Assembly: GCF_003003005.1 (NCBI RefSeq)
Contig: NZ_PVTR01000004.1
Span: forward strand, 62,001 to 126,000
Length of the DNA: 64,000 nucleotides
Reading direction: 5' to 3'
From: Mongoliibacter ruber
GTDB lineage: Bacteria; Bacteroidota; Bacteroidia; Cytophagales; Cyclobacteriaceae
The notes beneath the pieces are model-generated. The model worked only from the letters and a program-made list of their open reading frames with translations. It made no database searches and was not told the origin of the DNA. Made by a program: the position numbers and the translations under genes. Of the stretch, positions 29,154 through 36,500 are shown piece after piece; positions within the stretch are counted from its first letter, which is position 1; every line of letters begins with the position of its first letter.

Positions 29154-30186
29154 CAGTCGTTTTTATTTCAATATTCAGTTCAGCCAGCAAAGTCAATATT
29201 TCTGAATATACTTTTTCACTTAATTCAAATCTGTTTTCCCTTTCCGATTGCGTCTTGTGTGCCCTCTCACCAGGATAAAAAACAGTGTTTTTTTCACCTG
29301 AAGCCTTTATTGTTTGGATAAAATGGCTGATTTTTTCTTCGTACTCTTCTTTTTCCATAAAAAATAAGGGGTTCAATACCATAAAGAAATGGCCGTTGCC
29401 GGAATGTTCACCCTCCGTATTAAGTGGTTTTACTGCTCCTGCAAAACCTGCCCCTGTCAATAGTCCCGAAAAAAGGTCTATCATCATCGAAAGGCCTGCT
29501 CCTTTGTGCCCACCAATGGGAAGAAGTGTGCCTTTCAGGGCCTCAGCGGGGTCTGTTGTAGGGATACCGTTTTCGTCCAAAGCCCATCCCAATGGAATTT
29601 CCTTCTGGTTTTTGGCCGCTAATCTTATTTTCCCCCTGGCTGCGACCGTTGTTGCCATATCAAAAATTATATCTGCATAGGGCTGCGGTGTCGGGAAACC
29701 GAAACCGATCGGATTTGTACCAAAAATTGCCTTTTCACCTCCCCAGGGGGAAATGGCAGGTGCTGCATTGGTCATCACTATGGAGATCATGTGTTGCTTG
29801 GTGCATTGTTCCAAAAAATAGGCAATCGTTCCGAAATTGTTGCTTTCTCTTACTCCTACTATCCCAATTCCGTAATTTCTGGCTTTCTCTATGCCGTCCT
29901 GCACTGCATAGTCGGCAATGACCTGTCCAAAACCGTTGTTGCCGTTTATGGTTTTTACCACAGGCGTATCTTTGACCACTTCGATATCAGCTTTGGCCAG
30001 CAAGCTGCCGTTCTTTATCTTTTTTACATAAATGGGCAGTCTTGAAATCCCGTGTGTATCTTTCCCGGTTTGATGGGCATGAAGGATGCTGTCGCTAATT
30101 ATTGCCCTTTCGTCAGAAGGAACGTCAAATTTTAAAAGAACCTTTTCAATGACTTCCCTGATCCATATTACTTCGACCAAAGCCAT
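29140..30186 (-). CDS. Ldh2-family NAD(P)-dependent 2-hydroxyacid dehydrogenase
   Basis: A 348-residue member of the malate/L-lactate/L-sulfolactate dehydrogenase family (Ldh2, PF02615), which is unrelated in fold to classical LDH. Family blocks seen are GKDTHGISRLPIY, GVRESNNFGTIAYF, NPIGFGFPTP, MATTVAARGKIRLA and LPIGGHKGAGLSMMIDL. It interconverts a 2-hydroxy acid and a 2-oxo acid, or reduces a cyclic imine as in other members. The substrate is not given by the sequence; the neighbours suggest a C4-C6 dicarboxylate. It lies one base after the TIM-barrel gene and overlaps the ATP-grasp gene. Confidence 0.88.
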   Translation of the reverse strand: MALVEVIWIREVIEKVLLKFDVPSDERAIISDSILHAHQTGKDTHGISRLPIYVKKIKNGSLLAKADIEVVKDTPVVKTINGNNGFGQVIADYAVQDGIEKARNYGIGIVGVRESNNFGTIAYFLEQCTKQHMISIVMTNAAPAISPWGGEKAIFGTNPIGFGFPTPQPYADIIFDMATTVAARGKIRLAAKNQKEIPLGWALDENGIPTTDPAEALKGTLLPIGGHKGAGLSMMIDLFSGLLTGAGFAGAVKPLNTEGEHSGNGHFFMVLNPLFFMEKEEYEEKISHFIQTIKASGEKNTVFYPGERAHKTQSERENRFELSEKVYSEILTLLAELNIEIKTTDDIK

Positions 30187-30187
30187 A

Positions 30188-31081
30188 TTATTTTATGCTC
30201 CCTTTAGCCGAAGCTATCGCCTCAGGGTAATACGTATCGATCATCCTTTTCACCAGACTGACCTGTTTGGCGCGCTGTCTTGCATCTGCATCGCTGGTAT
30301 CCCAGCTATGGTTTTTGGCAACTGAACCACCTGTTTTGAGGTATATCGGAGATGCCACACGGATCATTTCAGGGACTTCATAATGCCTGATAAACCCTCC
30401 CGTAGATGCCGGGTTTTCTGTATGTACATCAATGGGTATGTCTATGCCCTGACGCAGGGAAGCAAGCATCTGCATCTGTATATCCCGCACTGGATTCATG
30501 GAATCAGCACCAATCATTTCCAGGACTTTGCCCGAACATGGATTGCCGTGTCCGGCATGGGCCGAAATTTTGAATTTACAGGATTCAGGGATTTCACCAG
30601 CTTTGCGCATTTCATTGAATACCCATAAGCTACCTTCATCATAAACCAAAAATGAATGGCAGCCCAAAGCTACAGCACGACGGATTTCTTCCATGGCACG
30701 TACTATCTGTTCCTGCCCACGCAACCTGTATCCCATACGCTGCCCCTCAGGGGTATTGACGGAAGCACTTGTGTCTGTGGTCGCTCTTGGACCGACTGCA
30801 AGTACCAATTCCACTTGATATTGACTTGCAAGGTCTACCATCTTTAAAATCTCTTCATCAGTAAGCATCATGATGCCTTTGGTTTGGGTCACCCTGTGGA
30901 TGGTCAGCCCCAACCTTTCGGTCTCCTCCAGCAAGGCTTTCATAGAGCCCGGACCTTGGATCCCGGGTACTTCAAAGCGGTATTGAGCCCCATCCCTGAA
31001 GCGCTTTTCGGAAGATGGCAAACTGTATGCATCCCCTATCGGCATCCCTATTTTTTTCAGAAATTCTCTTGATTTTTCCAT
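30188..31081 (-). CDS. TIM-barrel protein, possibly related to peptidase family U32
   Basis: A 297-residue cytoplasmic protein, started at the ATG at 31081 (MEKSREFLKKIG). The sequence shows alternating strands and helices of a TIM barrel: FEVPGIQGPGSMKALLEE, HRVTQTKGIMML, VELVLAVGPRATTD, CHSFLVYDEGSLWV, KFKISAHAGHGNPC, PIDVHTENPASTGGF and ASPIYLKTGG. Conserved Cys/His/Asp/Glu residues suggest a metal or iron-sulfur site. I recall such proteins being annotated as U32-type peptidases, but I cannot confirm it. In this island a role in aldol or radical chemistry on a small acid is as likely as proteolysis. Confidence 0.5.
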   Translation of the reverse strand: MEKSREFLKKIGMPIGDAYSLPSSEKRFRDGAQYRFEVPGIQGPGSMKALLEETERLGLTIHRVTQTKGIMMLTDEEILKMVDLASQYQVELVLAVGPRATTDTSASVNTPEGQRMGYRLRGQEQIVRAMEEIRRAVALGCHSFLVYDEGSLWVFNEMRKAGEIPESCKFKISAHAGHGNPCSGKVLEMIGADSMNPVRDIQMQMLASLRQGIDIPIDVHTENPASTGGFIRHYEVPEMIRVASPIYLKTGGSVAKNHSWDTSDADARQRAKQVSLVKRMIDTYYPEAIASAKGSIK

Positions 31082-31100
31082 CGTTATTAATTCTGGAATT

Positions 31101-32447
31101 CTACAAATAATCAAACAACTCTTTCATTCGGTCTTCAAGACTGTCTACAATGGTCAGGATTTCCTCTTGAGCAGTATTGGAAACTCCTGCAAAATCCATC
31201 AAAGAGGAAAATTTATCATCCATTTCAATGTTAGACATTGGGTTTTCCGGCTCTCCTTTGGGGAAATCAATTTTATGCTCAACAGTTAAATTACCCTTCA
31301 ATCCTATCCTGACAATCGCAGCTCTCTTGGCTGGAACCTGAGCAGAAAGCTCGGCAGACTCATATACGCTGACTTTTTTGCACAATGTCTGAACACGCTC
31401 ATCTTTTACTGCTTCTTCTTTGAACTGTTCCATTCCCACTTTCCCGAAAACAAGGGCCGCAGCCACAGCGTAAGGGGTACTCATTTTTGCAGAAGCAGGA
31501 GAACCGACCTCCTGATGGTCATGCAGTACCACAGCAAATTTATAGGTTTCGACGCTGACGCTTTCAATCATTTCAACATCTAATCCATGTTCTTCTTTCA
31601 GGTACAGGGCAGCTTCAACCGGTGCATGCGCATGTCTGCAAGCCGCGTAAGGCTTGACATAAATACTATGGATAAATGCCTCGCTGCTTTCCTCCATTAG
31701 TGTATCTACTCCCGAAGCATCGGAATTGACAAAGAAAAATCCCTGACTGCCACCCAGTACGTCATTTGGCCCCATCATATTGGCTTTACCGGACAAACCT
31801 GCCGCCAGGCCATTCATTGCAGCCTGACCACTGTTGAAAGGTTTCAATTGGGATTCATCCCTGATCACTTCCAAGATCCCGGATGAACTTGTGGCTGCAG
31901 CTGCAAGTACAGATTTTAACTGATCTTTGGAATAACCCAAAGCAAAGCCTACACCAAGCGCTGCCCCGACACCGGCCACTACACCTGTGGCATGCAGTCC
32001 TTTTTCTTTCAGCCTTGGTTGCATGGCTTTGGACAGTCTTAGACAGGCTTCGTAAGCCAGGACGGTCGCCTTCAGGAATTCGAGCCCCGAAATCTTTTTC
32101 AGTTCAACCAAAGGCAATAAAGCAGAAAAAATTACGGTTCCAGGATGTACCATCCCAAACCTAAAACCATCGTCAAGTTCAAGGTAATGTGAGGAAATAC
32201 CGTTTATCAAAGCGGCATTCAGCAAGCTTGAATTTTTACCCGTTCCTATTACACTGCTCTCTCCGCTGGCCCCTTCCAGTAAAAAGCAAATATCCGGATG
32301 TTTCGAGAACAAGGCATTGGCACCCCCTATGGTCACTCCCAGGTAATCCTTTAAACATGCTTTTGCTTTTTCAAGGTCTTTTTGAAGGATTCCGGACGTA
32401 TGGAATCCATATAGGTAATCACTAAAAATATCAGATACGGTTGGCAT
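31101..32447 (-). CDS. MmgE/PrpD-family enzyme
   Basis: A 448-residue MmgE/PrpD protein (PF03972). The family includes 2-methylcitrate dehydratase, cis-aconitate decarboxylase and iminodisuccinate epimerase, all acting on branched di- or tricarboxylates. Typical blocks are the GGANALFSKHPD region, LELDDGFRFGMVHPGTVIFSALLPL, VVAGVGAALGVGFALGYSKDQL, KPFNSGQAAMNGLAAGL and YVKPYAACRHAHAPVEAAL. No methylcitrate synthase or other propionate gene accompanies it, so a methylcitrate role is unlikely. It shares one base with the C-C lyase gene upstream. The substrate is unknown. Confidence 0.85.
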   Translation of the reverse strand: MPTVSDIFSDYLYGFHTSGILQKDLEKAKACLKDYLGVTIGGANALFSKHPDICFLLEGASGESSVIGTGKNSSLLNAALINGISSHYLELDDGFRFGMVHPGTVIFSALLPLVELKKISGLEFLKATVLAYEACLRLSKAMQPRLKEKGLHATGVVAGVGAALGVGFALGYSKDQLKSVLAAAATSSSGILEVIRDESQLKPFNSGQAAMNGLAAGLSGKANMMGPNDVLGGSQGFFFVNSDASGVDTLMEESSEAFIHSIYVKPYAACRHAHAPVEAALYLKEEHGLDVEMIESVSVETYKFAVVLHDHQEVGSPASAKMSTPYAVAAALVFGKVGMEQFKEEAVKDERVQTLCKKVSVYESAELSAQVPAKRAAIVRIGLKGNLTVEHKIDFPKGEPENPMSNIEMDDKFSSLMDFAGVSNTAQEEILTIVDSLEDRMKELFDYL

Positions 32448-33589
32448 CAGCTTAACATTAATTTCAGGTAATCATTTTCATCCTCAATCACCCCGTAGGC
32501 TTCTGCACGCAAGACTACTCCCTTGGCCCAGCTTCTATGCGGGTTGATTTCATTCATCTTGTTGGCCTTTGCACTTTTGATTACTCCTCCGTTGGTTTGG
32601 AGTATCTGCTCGGCATCTTCGAATTCTTCTCTTGTGACAGCCTGCATGGCATTCACAAACTTAATATGGGATGGGTGGATGATCGTTTTGCCCACAAATC
32701 CGTTTGCCTTGTCCAAAAGGATTTCCCTGAGCAATCCGTCAATGGCATCATTGATAATGGTACTCCGGCTCAATAGGTTGTGGTTGATATTCTTCTGCAG
32801 TAATTCTTCAAGATTATCTTTTTTGTAAGCAAGAAAATATTCCCATACTGGCGCTGACACGGTATAATCTATGGTGTCTCTGTTGAAAAAATTGAGAATA
32901 TCGGATATGCAGTCCCTGACAGGAAGAATATCATAAATCGAGGTATTGATACTTCTTCTTACTCCAAAGATCGAGGAGAAATCTGTCCCTCCTATTCTGA
33001 TGTTCAATATCAGTTCTTTGAAGGCAAAAACCTTTTCGGAAAGCAGGTTAAGTTCCTCCACCCTTGACTCCCTGTAAGCAATCGATCTTCCTTCCAGGAT
33101 CGGCATGGCGTAAAGAGATACCCCAAGGGTTTCATTGATCTCTTTCAGCTTTTGGAGATATACGTCTGCATTGGAGGAATAAAACTTCGGGAAAACAAAG
33201 CCGGTCAAGACTTCAGCCTGTTCTTTGCTGAGTTTGGAAACAAAACCCACAAACTGACTCACATTTCTTACCCTCAAAAATATCAAAGGAACATCATCTA
33301 CTGAGATCTCATCCTTCTGTATGGCATCAAAGATAGACGAAAGGTGGCGCAGTACATTCTCTTCCGCATTGCGTACATCTTCCTCCTTGATAGCATCTTC
33401 AAAACACATCACCATTGAAGTCAGAGGGTGAAGTGATTTCGCCAAAATCTTTTGTAGGATATCTTTTGTCCCGGGCATGTACAGGGTTGCACCCAAACAA
33501 TACTGAAGCAATTTTTTATCCGTAAACTTATTGAAGGTAACCGGTTCCTTTAAAAAACTAAAATCCTTGTGGTGGGAATTATGTTTCAA
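32447..33589 (-). CDS. CitE-like C-C bond lyase (HpcH/HpaI aldolase superfamily)
   Basis: A 380-residue TIM-barrel protein of the citrate-lyase beta/malyl-CoA lyase superfamily. MCFEDAIKEEDV carries the metal-binding acidic pair, IFLRVRN the substrate arginine, and LYAMPILEGRSIAY and ILNIRIGGTDFSSIFGVRR the later barrel strands. The set LGATLYMPGTKDI, NIRIGGTD and APVWEYF is close to the C-C bond lyase group (PF15617) known from tellurite-resistance (Ter) biosynthetic operons, as far as I recall. It should make or break a C-C bond next to a carboxylate. The start is TTG at 33589, 11 bases after the aminotransferase stop; no ATG is available upstream. Confidence 0.75.
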   Translation of the reverse strand: MKHNSHHKDFSFLKEPVTFNKFTDKKLLQYCLGATLYMPGTKDILQKILAKSLHPLTSMVMCFEDAIKEEDVRNAEENVLRHLSSIFDAIQKDEISVDDVPLIFLRVRNVSQFVGFVSKLSKEQAEVLTGFVFPKFYSSNADVYLQKLKEINETLGVSLYAMPILEGRSIAYRESRVEELNLLSEKVFAFKELILNIRIGGTDFSSIFGVRRSINTSIYDILPVRDCISDILNFFNRDTIDYTVSAPVWEYFLAYKKDNLEELLQKNINHNLLSRSTIINDAIDGLLREILLDKANGFVGKTIIHPSHIKFVNAMQAVTREEFEDAEQILQTNGGVIKSAKANKMNEINPHRSWAKGVVLRAEAYGVIEDENDYLKLMLS

Positions 33590-33600
33590 TTTTATATTGT

Positions 33601-34686
33601 TTAACTGTCTAACTGCTTTAAAATAATACCGCAGACTCTTTGTTGATCACTTTCTGAAAGGTCATGGTAAATCGGGAGGCAAAGGATCTTTGAGGCAACC
33701 TCATCTGAGATAGGCGTAGGGATGTTTTCCACGTAATTCAAGGAACTCAAACTTGGGTGAAAATAACGTCTGGGATAAATCTCCTGTTCTTCCAGTGCGG
33801 CTTTGACTTTCATCATTTCCTCAGATGAATTGAAAACCACTGGATAATAGGCATAATTAAAACCTGTGGATTCACTTACTTTAGGCTTTCTGATAGAGGT
33901 GGAATCCAGGTAAGAGTCGTAAAAGTACGATTGACGTTTTCTGGCGGCAAGAATTCCTTCAATATGCTTGAGATTGACCAGGCCCATGGCTGCATGCACT
34001 TCGGAATTTTTTCCGTTTATGCCCACCCCGTAGAATTTTTCCGGTCCGTGGTGGCCAAAGTTTCTCATCCAGGCGATCTTTTTATTCAACTCTTCATCTT
34101 TGGCGAAAATGGCACCACCTTCAATGGTGTGAAATAGTTTGGTAGCATGAAAACTTGTTGTGGAAATATCACCCCAATTGAAAATAGTTTGACCTTTGTA
34201 AAGGGTTCCAAAACAATGGGCAGCATCATAAATCACCTTCAGGTTGTGCTTTTGGGCAATGGCATCAATAACTTCTACTTCACAAGGATTCCCAAAACAA
34301 TGTGTGGCTAGGATTGCAGAGGTTTTGGGTGTTATTGAAGCCTCTATTTTTGTCGGATCAATATTGAAGGTGTCCGGATCAATGTCCACAAAAACAGGCT
34401 TGCAGCCTTCCCAGACTATTGAACTCGTAGTCGCTACATAGGAAAAAGGAGTGGTAATGATCTCACCTTTAAGTTCCAATGCCTTTATGGCCAATTGCAA
34501 GGCAACGGTGCCATTCCCTAAGTATGATAAGTATGGAAGACCTAAGTACTCTTTCAAGCTCGATTCAAGCTCACCTACCAATGGACCATTATTGGTCAAC
34601 CAATTTCTTTCCCATATACCCTCCAGGTATTTGTCATACTCCGCTTTGGGAGGCAAGAAAGGCTTCGTTACTGGAATCATTTTCAT
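33601..34686 (-). CDS. DegT/DnrJ/EryC1/StrS sugar aminotransferase (possibly VioA-like)
   Basis: A PLP-dependent nucleotide-sugar aminotransferase, 361 residues. The PLP lysine lies in TTSFHATKLFHTIEGGAI and the ring-nitrogen aspartate in VIYDAAHCFG. The SFHATK block resembles VioA-type enzymes that make dTDP-4-amino-4,6-dideoxyglucose from the 4-keto sugar, more than the FdtB type found at 7.8 kb. If so, the polymer contains two different amino-dideoxy sugars. Such 4-amino sugars often carry unusual acyl groups, which fits the enzymes that follow in the operon (inference). It overlaps the ABC flippase gene by four bases. Confidence 0.82.
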   Translation of the reverse strand: MKMIPVTKPFLPPKAEYDKYLEGIWERNWLTNNGPLVGELESSLKEYLGLPYLSYLGNGTVALQLAIKALELKGEIITTPFSYVATTSSIVWEGCKPVFVDIDPDTFNIDPTKIEASITPKTSAILATHCFGNPCEVEVIDAIAQKHNLKVIYDAAHCFGTLYKGQTIFNWGDISTTSFHATKLFHTIEGGAIFAKDEELNKKIAWMRNFGHHGPEKFYGVGINGKNSEVHAAMGLVNLKHIEGILAARKRQSYFYDSYLDSTSIRKPKVSESTGFNYAYYPVVFNSSEEMMKVKAALEEQEIYPRRYFHPSLSSLNYVENIPTPISDEVASKILCLPIYHDLSESDQQRVCGIILKQLDS

Positions 34687-36473
34687 ATTTCTTGCATTTG
34701 AACCATTTTATTGAATCGCTTACTTCCTGAGATCAGCTCTCTGTAAGAGCCTTGATCTTCTATTTCACCATTTTTCAACAAGATGATCTTATCCGATGTT
34801 TTGATGGTGGAAAGTCTATGTGCAATGATTAAAATGGTCAATTTCCCTTTGAGGTGATCGATGTTTTCCTGGATGATTTTCTCAGTTTCGGAATCCAAGG
34901 CTGAAGTAGCTTCATCCATGACCAAAATGTCAATATTTTTGTATAGCTCTCTGGCAATAGCCAACCTTTGTTTTTGACCTCCACTTACTTGAATACCATT
35001 GTTACCCAAAAGGGTCTTCTCTTGCTCAGGCAAAGTCCTGACGAAATCTTCAATTGCGGCTTTTTCCAAAGCATTCCAAAATCTATTGATGTTTTCAGGA
35101 GTTTTTTCAGCCCAACCACTGATGTTGTTAAAAATTGAATCGTTGAATATCACAGGATCTTGGGATATATATCCAATTTTGCTTTGATATGTCTCTTTCT
35201 TTAGGTTTTTGATATTGACACCATCAATTTTGACTTCTCCTGAATCAGGGTAAAATAGCCCGACAATGAGGTTGACTAATGTGGTTTTGCCACTCCCACT
35301 TTCTCCGACGAATGCAACAGTACTTTTAGAGTCAATAACCAGGTTTAAGTTATTGATGACATTTTCACCGTTATATCCATAGCTCACATTTTCCAAATCA
35401 ATTGTCCTATTGAGGTTTGTATAGGGTTCAATACCATTGCTGTCTTGGGCTTTTTTCAATTGCTCTCCAAAAGCAATTACATTGTCAAGAGAACCGGTCA
35501 CATTTAGGAAATTATTCCAATGATTCTGCAGCTCCACAAGTGAGTTAAGAGATCTGTAAAAAAACAATAAACTCAGGACAATCGCCCCAATGTTTTGTGA
35601 AAATACATTTACTTGGATAAGTATGACTAATACCACAACGGTGATCACAAGCGGCTCTCTTGCAGCGACTACCAAGGAGTTGTAAAAGCCTATCTTCCTG
35701 TTGCTCGATTCTATGTATTCAATGGCTGATTTCATTTTAGCATAAAACAGATCCATCAAACCTGTAGCCTTTAAATACTTGAAAAATGCTACATTTTGAA
35801 TCAATAGACCTTGGTAAACATGTCCTCCTTTTGTGATCTTTTTGGATGTTTGTTTGGTCTTTTTGTATATCCTGTTGTATACCAAATTAGATAAACCTCC
35901 TCCTATTGCCACAAGAATCGCAAACTGAAAGTTGGTAATTATCGCCAATCCAAGATAAACAGCTACCAGGACACCTGATTGAATGGCACTGAAATAGTTT
36001 TTAAAGGCAGTAGAAACCCTTCCCATTTCGCCCCCCATGGTATTCTGAATCATTCCCGAGTCCAAGGTCACGAAAGACTTGTAGGAAAAATTCCCCAACA
36101 TCTTTGCATTTTGTAGGCGGAGTTTCCGAATAAAGTATTGCTGCGTGAGTACATTGTAATAGCCCTGACAAAATTTCATCACCCCTTTGAATACAAAAAA
36201 GATCAAAATCATGATCAAGACAGAATGAAGGGTGAGTGTAACCCCTATGCTATCTAATCCCGAAACAAGAAACTCCATACCACCCAGGCCTTCACCCGAT
36301 GCAGTAGCATCCTCACCTCCTACCATTTGTAGTAGTGGCAAAAACATGGCAAGGCCAAAGCCATCCAACACACCCACAGCCAAACTCAGAATCAAGGCAA
36401 CAAAAACCTTATACCTTAATTTGGAATAGAAATAACGAAAATACCTGAACGAGCCAGAATTGCTACCCTTCAT
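34683..36473 (-). CDS. ABC transporter with fused membrane and ATPase domains (MsbA/PglK-type flippase)
   Basis: A 596-residue half-transporter. Residues 1-330 hold six transmembrane helices. The ATPase domain has Walker A GESGSGKTT, signature VSGGQKQR and Walker B ILVMDEATSALD, followed by the histidine switch in IIAHRLSTI, so all catalytic motifs are intact. Located between wza and the enzyme island, it probably flips a lipid-linked glycan as PglK does, or exports a modified precursor. It would be the second flippase of the locus besides Wzx. A drug or lipid exporter role cannot be excluded from sequence alone. Confidence 0.88.
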   Translation of the reverse strand: MKGSNSGSFRYFRYFYSKLRYKVFVALILSLAVGVLDGFGLAMFLPLLQMVGGEDATASGEGLGGMEFLVSGLDSIGVTLTLHSVLIMILIFFVFKGVMKFCQGYYNVLTQQYFIRKLRLQNAKMLGNFSYKSFVTLDSGMIQNTMGGEMGRVSTAFKNYFSAIQSGVLVAVYLGLAIITNFQFAILVAIGGGLSNLVYNRIYKKTKQTSKKITKGGHVYQGLLIQNVAFFKYLKATGLMDLFYAKMKSAIEYIESSNRKIGFYNSLVVAAREPLVITVVVLVILIQVNVFSQNIGAIVLSLLFFYRSLNSLVELQNHWNNFLNVTGSLDNVIAFGEQLKKAQDSNGIEPYTNLNRTIDLENVSYGYNGENVINNLNLVIDSKSTVAFVGESGSGKTTLVNLIVGLFYPDSGEVKIDGVNIKNLKKETYQSKIGYISQDPVIFNDSIFNNISGWAEKTPENINRFWNALEKAAIEDFVRTLPEQEKTLLGNNGIQVSGGQKQRLAIARELYKNIDILVMDEATSALDSETEKIIQENIDHLKGKLTILIIAHRLSTIKTSDKIILLKNGEIEDQGSYRELISGSKRFNKMVQMQEI

Positions 36474-36500
36474 TTAATCTTTTGCTACTAATCTGAGAAA

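Noticed and set aside
31101-32447. Methylcitrate pathway role for the PrpD protein
   Set aside because: No methylcitrate synthase or lyase is near, and the gene is part of a polysaccharide operon.
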